NCBI GenBank assembly: GCA_963748405.1
Contig: CAVVIT010000007.1
Coordinates: forward strand, 574,647 to 638,646
Direction: 5' to 3'
Source: Fen-1273 sp963748405
GTDB lineage: Bacteria; Bacteroidota; Ignavibacteria; UBA10030; UBA6906
DNA length: 64,000 nucleotides
The translations under genes and the position numbers were made by a program. Positions 1 to 8,241 of this stretch are shown in pieces (position 1 is the stretch's first letter; every line of letters starts with the position of its first letter). Under the pieces are notes generated by a model. That model searched no databases. It saw only the letters and a program-made list of their open reading frames with translations, and was not told where the DNA came from.

Positions 1-1
1 A

Positions 2-445
2 CTTGCTCCTCACTGTGTCGGACACCCCGGGAAGGATCACCGGATCTTCAGGGTCCATCCCCAGGAACACCTCTTGAGGAATGCCCGGAGGGAGCAACGC
101 TCAGCCCGCTTCAAACGACTGTACAGACTCAGGCAAGCCGCCGAGCACCGTATTGCCCGTCTCTCGCAACTCGGGATGCGTCAGGCACGGTACATTGGCA
201 GAACCAAGACACTTTTCCAGCTCCTGTTGACGGCGACGGTGGCCAATCTGACGCTCATGGCCTCCGCAGAGGCCTATCGCCTTATTTTTGTCCTTGTTAC
301 ACTTTATATAGCCCTCTGGATCAGTTCCATTGCTCTCCAGGTCACTCAGGGAGCCCGACGGTGGATCAGAGGAATTATCACACTCACGAACGTGGACCGG
401 ACCTCAACCCTCCTCCAAACGGGGAGTTCTTGTCCGGGCCTCTAG
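2..445 (+). CDS. C-terminal part of a DDE transposase (IS1182/IS5-like), 5' end outside window
   Basis: The frame is open from base 2, so the gene starts before the window. The stretch with RLRQAAEHRIARLSQLG and MRQARYIGRTKT followed by a hydrophobic ATVANL segment matches the well-known tail of IS1182/IS5-type transposases, where an R.GIEG..SQG motif precedes a LR.ARY.GL.KT segment. The equivalent of the catalytic DDE glutamate region would be the AEHRIARL part; the rest of the catalytic core is not in view. The last ~60 residues are unlike the usual transposase end and the base composition is lower in GC than the following gene. No terminal inverted repeat could be recognised before the next gene at 459, so this may be a remnant rather than an active element. 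Confidence 0.6.
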   Translation, partial: LAPHCVGHPGKDHRIFRVHPQEHLLRNARREQRSARFKRLYRLRQAAEHRIARLSQLGMRQARYIGRTKTLFQLLLTATVANLTLMASAEAYRLIFVLVTLYIALWISSIALQVTQGARRWIRGIITLTNVDRTSTLLQTGSSCPGL

Positions 446-458
446 AAAGGAGTCGGTC

Positions 459-938
459 ATGGCGGCACCCGTAACCCATTTTGAGATAAACGCCCGGGAT
501 GCCAAACGCGCGAACCAGTTCTACGGGAGTCTGTTCGGCTGGAGCATTGAAGACACGGGCGATCCTTCCACCGGCATGCTCTACGGCATGGTCAATACCG
601 GCGTGAAGATGGGGATCAACGGCGGCATAGGACAGGCGCAGCCGGGGGGAAATCCCAGCGTCACGTTTTATGTTCAGGTTGAAGACCTCCAGTCGCATCT
701 TGACAGGGCCGTGGCCCTCGGCGGCCGCGTGACGGTCCCCGTCACCGTGGTTCCCGGGATGGTGACGTTCGCCCAGTTCGCCGACCCCGAAGGGAACATC
801 GTCGGGATGATCAAGGGCCCGCAGGCCCCGCCGAAACCCGCGGCGGCGAAAAAGAAACCGGCGCCGAAGAAGAAAGCCCCCCCGAAGAAAAAATCCTCCG
901 CGAAGCCGAAGAAGAAAGCCCGCAGGGGGAAGAAGTAA
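459..938 (+). CDS. VOC (glyoxalase/bleomycin-resistance fold) protein with Lys/Pro/Ala-rich tail
   Basis: The ATG at 459 is preceded by AAAGGAG at a normal distance. Residues 1-120 form a VOC-fold domain: the N-terminal HFEINARDAKRANQFYGSLFGW, split here into HFEINARDAK and RANQFYGSLFGW, is typical of the hydroxylase-like VOC group, and FADPEGNIVGM is its usual C-terminal strand. This fold binds a metal or small ligand; the substrate cannot be told. Residues ~125-159 are a low-complexity basic tail of alternating lysine, proline and alanine, like histone H1 or AlgP tails, which may bind nucleic acid or polyanions. Such a tail is unusual on a VOC protein. It follows a transposase remnant and precedes a DNA glycosylase gene at a 55-base gap. 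Confidence 0.85.
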   Translation: MAAPVTHFEINARDAKRANQFYGSLFGWSIEDTGDPSTGMLYGMVNTGVKMGINGGIGQAQPGGNPSVTFYVQVEDLQSHLDRAVALGGRVTVPVTVVPGMVTFAQFADPEGNIVGMIKGPQAPPKPAAAKKKPAPKKKAPPKKKSSAKPKKKARRGKK

Positions 939-993
939 CGATGATGCGGCCCCGTCCGGGCGCACTCAGGTTCCGAACCAGCGGTGTCACACC

Positions 994-1635
994 GTGGGCG
1001 TGACGCCGCTTCCGGAAAAGAGACGGTGTGCCTGGGCGGGGACCGACCCCCTGATGCGGCATTACCACGACGCCGAGTGGGGCGTCCCCCTGCACGACGA
1101 CAGAAAACTCTTCGAGCTTCTCACGCTTGAAGGCGCGCAGGCGGGCCTGAGCTGGTCCACGATACTCCGGAAACGGGAGGGGTACCGCAGGGCGTTTGAC
1201 GGATTCGATCCCGCGGTCGTCGCACGGTACGGGAAGGCGAAAATCCGCGCGCTGTGCGCCGACGCCGGTATCGTCAGAAACCGGTTGAAGATTCAATCGA
1301 CCGTATCCAATGCCGCGGCGTTCCTCGAAGTGTCCGGAGAATTCTCGAGCTTTGACGCGTACCTCTGGCGTTTCGTCGGAGGGGAGCCCGTCGTGAACCG
1401 GCGGCGGACCATGAAACAGGTCCCCCCGAGGACCCCCCTCTCGGACGCGCTCAGCAGGGATCTGAAAGCCCGCGGATTCAGGTTCGTCGGCTCCACGATC
1501 TGCTACGCGTTCATGCAGGCGGCCGGACTCGTCAACGACCACCTCACGGTCTGCTTCCGGCACGGCGAGATCTCCGGACGCCTCTTCCATTCTTCACCGC
1601 AGCGTGTACGTAAACGTCAGGATGACGTACCGTGA
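994..1635 (+). CDS. tag: DNA-3-methyladenine glycosylase I
   Basis: Removes 3-methyladenine from alkylated DNA in base-excision repair. The helix-hairpin-helix glycosylase family Tag is clear from RRCAWAGTDPLMRHYHDAEWG near the start (zinc-ligand Cys and His), LLTLEGAQAGLSWSTILRKR with the catalytic-pocket Glu, and AAGLVNDHLTVC near the end (second His and Cys of the zinc snap). Length (213) is close to the family norm of ~190, with an unrelated ~20-residue extension that runs into the oppositely oriented TonB receptor gene (42-base tail-to-tail overlap, 1594-1635). The start used is GTG 994; a second GTG at 1000 is possible. No strong ribosome-binding site is visible. Confidence 0.93.
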   Translation: MGVTPLPEKRRCAWAGTDPLMRHYHDAEWGVPLHDDRKLFELLTLEGAQAGLSWSTILRKREGYRRAFDGFDPAVVARYGKAKIRALCADAGIVRNRLKIQSTVSNAAAFLEVSGEFSSFDAYLWRFVGGEPVVNRRRTMKQVPPRTPLSDALSRDLKARGFRFVGSTICYAFMQAAGLVNDHLTVCFRHGEISGRLFHSSPQRVRKRQDDVP

Positions 1636-4452
1636 AAGGACCTGTGTCTCCATGTCCTGAACGTACGAATCGGTGATCGTCCGGCTGACGCTCTTGTTCT
1701 GGTTCAGGATGTCGTTCGCCGTGAGCCGAATCTCTCCCCTCCCTTCCGCAAGGAATTTCTTCCCGAGTCCCGCGTTCCATATCACGATGTCCTGATTGTA
1801 TCCTCCCGCGAGTCCCGTGTACAGCGTGTTGTTGACCTCGTTCCTGAAGACGATCCCGTCGAGGAATATGAGGTTGATCTTCACCCCCGCGGTGTGGTTG
1901 AAATAGTTGCTGTTGGAGAGCGGCTGCAGCGAATACCGGGAGATCGTGTAATTGCCCGTGTACGAGAGCGTGAAATCCACCTCCGGGCTGATGTTGCTGC
2001 TCACGACGGCCCCCGCGCTCATCGCGTAGCTGTTGGCGACGCTGAGGTCCCCCTGGATGAGCCCCGGGGTTCTCGTGTACGTGAACCCGGAGGTCAGGTT
2101 CAGGTTGCTGCCGATGAGTCCGAACGGCAGGCCGTAGGTCAGAAACGACCGGACGCTCCAGTTCCCGTTCAGGTTGACGGGAGAAACGAGCTGCGTTCCC
2201 TGCGTCATGGGCACCCCGCCGGCAAGAATCGTGTCCCGGTTCGCGGTGAACGTGGCGTTGGCGACGTAGCTTCCCGTGTAGCTGGTCCCGAAAAATGCGA
2301 GGAAGCTCTGGGATTTGTCGGGGTTCGCCTCGCTGTAGCGTATGACGAAGTTGTGGCTGTACGACTGCCTCAGGTTCGGGTTGCCGGCCGTGAGCTGAAG
2401 GGGGTTCGTGTTGTCGACGACGCTCTGCAGCTGCGTGACGCTCGGCGGGGAGGTCGACGTCCTGTAGAATATCCTCAGGTTGACCCCCTCCGCGAGCACG
2501 TCGTTGAACGTCACCGAAGGAAGGATGTTGTAGAAGACCCTGTCGACGGTGCTCGACGTGGGAAACTGCTGGTCCCCCTTCAGGCTGGCGATCTGGTACG
2601 AGAGGTCCATCATCAGGTTCAGCCCCTTCTCCCTGATACGGTAGCCGATCCCGGCCCTGTGCGTCGTGTACCAGTCTTCATACGTGTTCGAGAGGTTCTT
2701 CTCGAGCGCCACGTAGTCTCCCGTCACCGGGTCCAGCGTGTATTTCCGGTTATCCGAGGAGTTGCGCGTCCACGACGGCGCATAGCTCAGCTGCAGGAGA
2801 CTGTTGACCTCGAGCGGCTCGGTGTACACGAGCCTGCCGGAGAGCAACGAGCTGTTCGTCAGCAGCGTCGCGTGCTGGTCGAGCGTGTCGGCCTGCGTTA
2901 CGCCCCCGGACATATACTCGGCGGTCGACCCCAGCGTGCTGGATCCCGTTTTGTCGTTGTACCCGGTTCCGACGTCGAGCGAGATGGTCCGTCCCGGGAG
3001 GTCGAATTTGTGCCTGAGGATCAGGTGGTTGGAGAGGTTGTATCCGTCCGTGTGCGCGACGTTGTCGGTCCCGGCCATGTTCGTCGTCAGCGACGAGGGG
3101 ATCGTGCTGATGGCGCCGATGAGGCTCGTCGAGTTGTTCGTCTGCAGGTACGCCCGCGGGAGGTCGATGATCGAGTTGGCGGAGTCGGCCGTGTACACGA
3201 GCCGCATGTCGAACCTGTTGTTGTAGTTCCTGCTGGAGGCGTCGGTGTTCTCGTCGTACAGGCTGTTCGAATCGCCCGCGGCGAAATACTCCCTGTTCAG
3301 CCGCTGATCGTTCTGTGCGTGCGCGAGGTTGAAGAAGTAACTCCCGTTGACCTCCAGGTGCTTCATCCATGTGTCGTTGTAGTTCAACCCGACGGAATTC
3401 GTGGTGGCGATCCCGCTCTGCTGCCCGACAAGGAAGCTGTTGACCGATCCCCCGCCGAACCCGCCGGCACCACCTCCGCCGAATCCCCCTCCGCCGAAAC
3501 CTCCCCCGCCCCCCCCGGGGCCTCCCCCTCCGCCCCGTCCCAGCCCCCCCCCGCCGGCGAAGCCGCCGGCCCGCTGCCCCGAGGAATTGACAACGCCCAG
3601 GATGTCCTGCGTGGAGAAATTCTGCTGGTTCACGTTGTTGGAGAGCCCGATCGCGGAGAGCCGTGTCTGACCGCTGAATATGTTGATGTCGCCGCCGGTA
3701 AGGTAGCGCGTGTCGTCCCCGTACCCCCCGGTGAGTTTTCCGAACCCCTGGTTCCGTTTCTCCATGCGGGTGACGATGTTGATCGTCTTGACCGCCTGGC
3801 CGTCGTCGAACCCCGTGAACTCCGCCTGGTCGCTCATCTTGTCGAACACCTGTATCTTCTCGATCGCGTCCGCGGGTAGGTTGCGAATGGCGAGCGTCGG
3901 GTCGTTCCCGAAGAACGGCCTCCCGTCCACAAGGATCTGCTGGACCTGTTCGCCGTGGGCGGTCACGGTGCCGCTGTTGTCGACGGTGATCCCCGGCATT
4001 TTCGCGAGGAGCTCCTCCGTCGTTGCGTCCGGGTTGGTCTTGAACGCGCGGGCGTTGAATTCGGTCGTGTCGGCCTTCTGTATTGCCGGGGGCGGATTCC
4101 TCTGGACGACGATCTCCCCGAGCGGTATCAGCCTCAGTGTGAGGGGGATGTCCCCCAGTCCGACGGACGGCCTGTCGATCGTGACCGTCCGCGCCAGGGG
4201 TGCATAGCCGACGCTGGTGGCCTCGAGCTGGCACGTCAGGTAGCGGATGTTGACGAACGTAAAGGCGCCGGAGGGGTCGGTCGTCTCGATGTAGGTTTCC
4301 GTCGTGTCCTTCTCATTCGTCAGCTTCACGTGCGCACCCTTCAGGGGCGATTTCTTGAGCGCGTCCACGATGCGGCCGCTGACCGTGCCGGTTTGTGCCC
4401 GGGACAGGCCCGGAACGAGGAGGAGCAGGAGTGCAAATCTGAGCAGGCGCAT
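1594..4452 (-). CDS. TonB-dependent receptor-like outer-membrane protein with Gly-rich insert
   Basis: Outer-membrane transporter or binding protein. Residues 1-19 are a signal peptide ending in SRA-Q. Residues ~22-110 are a carboxypeptidase-regulatory-like domain (GTVSGRIVDALKKSPLKGA). The plug follows with TTEELLAKMPGITVDNSGTV, ILVDGRPFFGNDP and LPADAIEKIQVFDK, as in the outer-membrane beta-barrel family PF14905. The rest, to the C-terminal aromatic strand VILTFTYTLR, is a large barrel. Residues ~294-337 are almost pure glycine with a few Phe/Arg/Ala, producing a C-rich tract on the top strand at ~3466-3560. The gene is monocistronic here and diverges from the LTXXQ gene. Substrate unknown; no partner lipoprotein is adjacent. 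Confidence 0.9.
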   Translation of the reverse strand: MRLLRFALLLLLVPGLSRAQTGTVSGRIVDALKKSPLKGAHVKLTNEKDTTETYIETTDPSGAFTFVNIRYLTCQLEATSVGYAPLARTVTIDRPSVGLGDIPLTLRLIPLGEIVVQRNPPPAIQKADTTEFNARAFKTNPDATTEELLAKMPGITVDNSGTVTAHGEQVQQILVDGRPFFGNDPTLAIRNLPADAIEKIQVFDKMSDQAEFTGFDDGQAVKTINIVTRMEKRNQGFGKLTGGYGDDTRYLTGGDINIFSGQTRLSAIGLSNNVNQQNFSTQDILGVVNSSGQRAGGFAGGGGLGRGGGGGPGGGGGGFGGGGFGGGGAGGFGGGSVNSFLVGQQSGIATTNSVGLNYNDTWMKHLEVNGSYFFNLAHAQNDQRLNREYFAAGDSNSLYDENTDASSRNYNNRFDMRLVYTADSANSIIDLPRAYLQTNNSTSLIGAISTIPSSLTTNMAGTDNVAHTDGYNLSNHLILRHKFDLPGRTISLDVGTGYNDKTGSSTLGSTAEYMSGGVTQADTLDQHATLLTNSSLLSGRLVYTEPLEVNSLLQLSYAPSWTRNSSDNRKYTLDPVTGDYVALEKNLSNTYEDWYTTHRAGIGYRIREKGLNLMMDLSYQIASLKGDQQFPTSSTVDRVFYNILPSVTFNDVLAEGVNLRIFYRTSTSPPSVTQLQSVVDNTNPLQLTAGNPNLRQSYSHNFVIRYSEANPDKSQSFLAFFGTSYTGSYVANATFTANRDTILAGGVPMTQGTQLVSPVNLNGNWSVRSFLTYGLPFGLIGSNLNLTSGFTYTRTPGLIQGDLSVANSYAMSAGAVVSSNISPEVDFTLSYTGNYTISRYSLQPLSNSNYFNHTAGVKINLIFLDGIVFRNEVNNTLYTGLAGGYNQDIVIWNAGLGKKFLAEGRGEIRLTANDILNQNKSVSRTITDSYVQDMETQVLSRYVILTFTYTLR

Positions 4453-4540
4453 GGGGAGAGGAATTGTTGGGGTGCCGTGTACCGGTCATTAGACATCCCG
4501 CGCGGGCCGTAGGTTTAGCCCGGAATGCGGTTTCCGGGCC

Positions 4541-4576
4541 GGCAGGGGGGTTAAACCCCCCCGGTTCCGGGGGGGT
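4541..4576. repeat. Overlapping G/C-tract palindromes between divergent genes
   Basis: A run of G is followed by TTAAA, seven C, GGTTCC and seven G. The central C run can pair either with the left G run (loop TTAAA) or with the right G run (CCCCCCCGG/CCGGGGGGG, loop TT), so two exclusive hairpins are possible. It lies 54 bases before the LTXXQ start and 89 bases before the TonB receptor start, in their shared upstream region. Confidence 0.6.
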
Positions 4577-4629
4577 CTAATACCGCGAACGACAGATAGC
4601 TCCCCCACAACCGTGAAAGGGCACACGTG

Positions 4630-5001
4630 ATGAAATTTTCCGCTGCGTTTTTGACACTGGCGATCATGATCCTCGGCGTCTCACTGTCACTGACGGACGC
4701 CCAGCAGCGCATGCGGCAGACGCCGGAGCAGCGAGCGGCGAGGCTCAAGGACTCGCTGGCGCTCAGCGACGATCAGGTCGCGAAGATTGTCCCCATCTTC
4801 CAGGAAAGCGACAAGCTGCGCGAAGATGCATTCACCTCCGCCGGCGACGACAGGGATGCCCGCATGGCGGCCATGCGCAAGATCGGCGACGAGACTGACG
4901 CGAAGATCGAGTCGGTCCTTACCGACACGCAGAAGGCAAAGTACGAAGAGATGAAGAACCAGCGAATGCAGGGTTTCCAGCGGAGGCGGCCGAACAACTG
5001 A
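4630..5001 (+). CDS. Spy/CpxP-like LTXXQ-motif periplasmic protein
   Basis: A 123-residue secreted protein. It has a signal peptide (MKFSAAFLTLAIMILGVSLS) and a helical, charged mature part rich in Gln, Arg and Met. The motif repeats LALSDDQVAKIVPIFQES and VLTDTQKAKYEEM are the paired LTXXQ-type elements of the Spy/CpxP family, which act as periplasmic chaperones or metal/stress sensors. ATG at 4630 is chosen; GTG at 4627 immediately before it is an alternative, and AAAGGG at 4616-4621 can serve either. A good hairpin terminator follows at 5050. The divergent neighbour is a TonB receptor; no two-component partner is adjacent. Confidence 0.8.
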   Translation: MKFSAAFLTLAIMILGVSLSLTDAQQRMRQTPEQRAARLKDSLALSDDQVAKIVPIFQESDKLREDAFTSAGDDRDARMAAMRKIGDETDAKIESVLTDTQKAKYEEMKNQRMQGFQRRRPNN

Positions 5002-5049
5002 GAGGCTCGTTATTTCCGGCTACACGGGGAATCGGGTTGGATTTTGCGG

Positions 5050-5087
5050 AATTGCCGGGTATATTCACTCACCCGGCAATTTCTTTT
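5050..5087 (+). terminator. Rho-independent terminator after the LTXXQ gene
   Basis: Perfect 11-bp stem AATTGCCGGGT / ACCCGGCAATT with a 10-base loop, followed by TCTTTT. Its position after the LTXXQ stop (5001) also argues that the following glycosidase begins downstream, at 5110 rather than at an in-frame upstream codon (5044). Confidence 0.8.
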
Positions 5088-5109
5088 CGTGCCATTCTCA
5101 GCGGCCCGT

Positions 5110-7176
5110 ATGGTCATTTCCCGATCCGCACTCCTCTTCCTCGTCTCACTTGCCATGGCAGAGGCGCACCCCCGCATCGACAGGATCATCAATTCCGGCT
5201 GGAAGTTCACCCGGGGGGACGCGCCCGGCGCCGACTCGGCGGCCTATGACGATTCGGGATGGGAGAAGATCCCGCTTCCCCATACGTGGAACGCGCTGGA
5301 CGGCCAGGACGGGGGGAACAACTATTACCGGGGTACGGGCTGGTACCGCGTGCACCTCGACATTCCCTCTTCGTACCGCGGGAGAAATTTCTTTCTGAAA
5401 TTTGACGCCGCCTCCACGGCGGCGCACGTTTTCGTCAACGGGCATCCGGCGGGTGAGCACAGGGGCGGGTTCGGAGCGTTTTGCGTGGACGCGTCGCCGT
5501 TTCTGAGGCCGGGCGCCCCGAACGTCGTCGCTGTGAACGTAAGCAATGCGCCCGACCCTGACGTTCCTCCGCTCAGGGGGGATTTCACGGTGTTCGGAGG
5601 CCTGTACAGGAGCGTCCACCTGCTTGTGCTCGACTCCGTTTCACTCTCGCCGCTCGATGACGGCTCTCCGGGGGTCATGGTCCGGCAGACGCACGTGGAT
5701 GCGGAAACGGGGGTGGCGCGTGTGAGCGCGGTTCTCCGGAACGGGACGGGCGGCGGGAAAGCCGGCATTCTCAGGTGCGTCGTCCGCGACGGGGGAGGGA
5801 GGAGTGTACGGGACGCCGAATGGCCCGTAGTGATTCCCCCCGGCGGGCATGCGTTCACGTTCCCCGATATCGTCATCGATCATCCTCATCTCTGGCAGGG
5901 GAGGGAAGACCCGTACCTGTACACCGTCGACATCTCACTCACCTGTGACGGGATCCTGAGAGACCGTATCGCGCAGCCGCTGGGTTTCCGCTCATTCCGC
6001 GTGGACCCTGAGAGGGGTTTCTTCCTCAACGGGAAGCCGTACCCGATCCACGGCGTGAACAGGCATCAGGACAGGGAGTCGATGGGGTGGGCGATCGGCC
6101 CGGAGCAGCAGGAGGAAGATTTCCGGCTGATGATAGACATGGGCTGCACTGCGGTACGTCTCGCCCACTACCAGCACGCGCAGGAATTCTACGATCTGTG
6201 CGACCGGGGGGGAATCGTCGTCTGGGCGGAGCTTGCGCTGGTGGACGAGATTCACCCTTCCGCCGCGTTCGCCGCCTCGTGCCGGGACCAGCTCCGCGAG
6301 CTGATCAAACAGAACTTCAATCATCCCTCCATCCTCTTCTGGAGCCTGTCCAACGAGCTGATCCCCGGCGGGAATGAGAAGCTGTACACGGGCCTGATCA
6401 CGGATCTCGACAGTCTGGCAAAGACGCTCGATCCCGGGAGGCTGACCACGCTGGCGAGCCGCGGCGACTACGATTGGTCGGTCGGGATCAACAACGTCAC
6501 GGACGTGACGGGCTACAATTTGTACAAGGGCTGGTACGAGAAGATGCCCGGGGATTTCGGCCCCGCCGTCGATGCGCTCCACAGCCGTCGTCCCGACCGT
6601 GCGTTCTGCATCAGCGAATACGGAGCGGGCGCGGGGATCCACCAGCACGAATCTCCCGCGCGGAAACCCGAACCTGCGGGGCCGTGGCATCCGGAAGAAT
6701 GGCAGTCGTTCGTCCACGAATCGACGTGGCGTCAGATCGCCTCCCGCCCCTGGATCTGGGGTTCGTTCGTCTGGAACATGTTCGATTTTGCCTCGGACGG
6801 CCGCTCGGAAGGGGAGCTGCCCGGAAGGAACGACAAGGGCCTCATGACATACGACAGGAAGGTGAAAAAGGACGCGTATTTCTGGTACAGGGCGAACTGG
6901 AATCCCTCACCGATGGTCTATGTTACGGAACGTCGTTTCTCGCCGAGGCCTCCCGGTCAATGGGACGTCCGGGTGTACACGAACTGCGGGGTAGTAGGGC
7001 TCTCGGTCAACGGGCAGTCTGCGGGAACGGGGGAACGCACAGGGAATGTCGCCGTGTGGCACAATGTGGCGTTGCGCGACGGGGCCAACAGGATCGAGGC
7101 GTTCGGCTCGGGGGCCTCCGGAAGTGCGCGCGACTCCTGCACGGTGGTGTGCAGGAGCGGCGCAGAAGCCCGCTAG
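5110..7176 (+). CDS. Glycoside hydrolase family 2 (beta-galactosidase-like), secreted
   Basis: Exported GH2 beta-glycosidase of 688 residues. After a signal peptide (residues ~1-19) come the GH2 sugar-binding jelly roll (NSGWKFTRGDAPGA, WYRVHLDIP, FVNGHPAGEHRGGFGAF), the immunoglobulin-like domain (~180-300) and the TIM barrel. The acid/base Glu is in WSLSNELIPG (Glu416) and the nucleophile in FCISEYGAG (Glu503); HGVNRHQD and RLAHYQH are the usual active-site motifs. A C-terminal ~85-residue beta domain follows. Family members act on beta-galactosides, beta-glucuronides or beta-mannosides; the exact substrate cannot be read. An earlier in-frame codon at 5044 would put the terminator hairpin inside the gene, so ATG 5110 is preferred. 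Convergent with the pilin-like gene, 12 bases apart. Confidence 0.93.
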   Translation: MVISRSALLFLVSLAMAEAHPRIDRIINSGWKFTRGDAPGADSAAYDDSGWEKIPLPHTWNALDGQDGGNNYYRGTGWYRVHLDIPSSYRGRNFFLKFDAASTAAHVFVNGHPAGEHRGGFGAFCVDASPFLRPGAPNVVAVNVSNAPDPDVPPLRGDFTVFGGLYRSVHLLVLDSVSLSPLDDGSPGVMVRQTHVDAETGVARVSAVLRNGTGGGKAGILRCVVRDGGGRSVRDAEWPVVIPPGGHAFTFPDIVIDHPHLWQGREDPYLYTVDISLTCDGILRDRIAQPLGFRSFRVDPERGFFLNGKPYPIHGVNRHQDRESMGWAIGPEQQEEDFRLMIDMGCTAVRLAHYQHAQEFYDLCDRGGIVVWAELALVDEIHPSAAFAASCRDQLRELIKQNFNHPSILFWSLSNELIPGGNEKLYTGLITDLDSLAKTLDPGRLTTLASRGDYDWSVGINNVTDVTGYNLYKGWYEKMPGDFGPAVDALHSRRPDRAFCISEYGAGAGIHQHESPARKPEPAGPWHPEEWQSFVHESTWRQIASRPWIWGSFVWNMFDFASDGRSEGELPGRNDKGLMTYDRKVKKDAYFWYRANWNPSPMVYVTERRFSPRPPGQWDVRVYTNCGVVGLSVNGQSAGTGERTGNVAVWHNVALRDGANRIEAFGSGASGSARDSCTVVCRSGAEAR

Positions 7177-7188
7177 AGGCGGGGCAGG

Positions 7189-7599
7189 TCAGTTGATCGT
7201 GACGACGCTGTCGTGATCCGAGTACACGTACACGTGGGCCGAAACCGGCGATCCGTTAAACAGCTCGATGCCCACCCCCTGGATGACGACCGTGGCGGCC
7301 GTCCCGCTCCCGGTGCCCGCTGTCTCGATGAAATACGACCCGTTGGCGTTCGACGGCATGTTGGTCAGGAGCGAGATCGAGCTCGTCGTGAGCGCGTCGA
7401 ACGAATTTCCTCCTCCTCCCATCGTCGTCGGCCTGTGGTAAAACTGCTGGGCCCTTCCGGCGAGGTTTTCGAGGTCGCCGACCACGGCGTCCCTGTTTGA
7501 CGAGGCGGCACTGTCCGCGAACATGGTGATGCCGACGGCGACCGCGATGCCGATCACGATGACGCCGAGGATGATGAGGAGTAACTGCTGCTGTCCCAC
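7189..7599 (-). CDS. Pilin-like / single-pass membrane protein of unknown function
   Basis: 136 residues. MGQQQ is followed by one long hydrophobic helix (~residues 6-26) and then a small Ser/Gly/Thr-rich soluble domain ending in beta-rich YVYSDHDSVVTIN. This resembles short pilin-like or FlaF-like surface subunits that are common in Ignavibacteria-type genomes, but the classical prepilin cleavage site (G before F-T-L-x-E) is absent. No assembly genes are nearby. A good sigma70-like promoter lies at 7642-7670 on the same strand. Function is not known; the call rests on architecture only. Confidence 0.6.
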   Translation of the reverse strand: MGQQQLLLIILGVIVIGIAVAVGITMFADSAASSNRDAVVGDLENLAGRAQQFYHRPTTMGGGGNSFDALTTSSISLLTNMPSNANGSYFIETAGTGSGTAATVVIQGVGIELFNGSPVSAHVYVYSDHDSVVTIN

Positions 7600-7641
7600 T
7601 GTCTGTTCCCTCGAGATTGTCCGGGATACGCCTGGGGGTTT

Positions 7642-7670
7642 ATAGTATGAAGAATTTCAGGAGATTTCAA
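7642..7670 (-). promoter_or_regulatory. Candidate sigma70-type promoter of the pilin-like gene
   Basis: On the minus strand: -35 TTGAAA (7665-7670), 17-bp spacer, -10 TACTAT (7642-7647), giving a leader of about 35 nt before the start at 7599. Confidence 0.5.
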
Positions 7671-7838
7671 TGTGACGGGAATCACGCGGTCGAAGGGGGG
7701 GAAACAAGTTGCATAGTGATCGGTTAGTTGATACATTAAGAAGAGACTCTCGATAAGGGGTTACCCATCCGCTTCGTTCATTCACACCGACCTTCGACAC
7801 GCACCCGGCACCGGGGTACGACATGGGTACTCCTCTGC

Positions 7839-8147
7839 ATGTACCTTCTCACCGGGCCCGTGATGGAGGCCGTCCACAGCGAACCGTACCACATTTCCCT
7901 GGAGACCGGGTGCGGGACCGTGTTTCACGCACCCGGCCGGTCGGAAGCCTGTTTTCCTGTCGACGGTTCACATGTCTGCGCGATCTGCGCGCTCCTCACG
8001 GCCCGGCTGACGACCCCTGTTCTCCCCTACCAGCTTTCCGCGCTTCACACCGTTTCGCTCGTTGCCGTTCCTGCCACCTCGGGACGGCCTGTCCTCATCC
8101 GGTACTTCACTCCCGATAAGCGCGGTCCTCCCCCGTCGCACGTCTGA
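7839..8147 (+). CDS. Possible small protein, unrecognised
   Basis: A 102-residue frame (MYLLTGPVMEAVHSEPYH at the start) fills most of the 642-base space between the pilin-like gene and the porin. Third codon positions are mostly G or C, as in real genes here, and it has four Cys. There is no convincing ribosome-binding site and no family is recognised; starting at GTG/ATG ~7863-7866 is equally possible. The flanking bases 7671-7838 and 8148-8241 hold nothing recognisable. It may be non-coding. Confidence 0.3.
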   Translation: MYLLTGPVMEAVHSEPYHISLETGCGTVFHAPGRSEACFPVDGSHVCAICALLTARLTTPVLPYQLSALHTVSLVAVPATSGRPVLIRYFTPDKRGPPPSHV

Positions 8148-8241
8148 ATTCCGTCAGGTCATCATGTACTTTCAACGGGGCCGGGTGTGCGTTCCCGGGC
8201 TCCGGTGCCGGGTGCGTTCAGCGTACAATCGGGAGGGATTC

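Noticed and set aside
3466..3560. C/G-rich low-complexity tract as a possible non-coding repeat.
   Set aside because: Explained by the glycine-rich segment of the TonB receptor read on the minus strand.
1894..3879. 661-codon rightward frame opposite the TonB receptor.
   Set aside because: Val/Arg/Glu-rich, no recognisable motif, fully inside a clear receptor gene; a codon-bias shadow.
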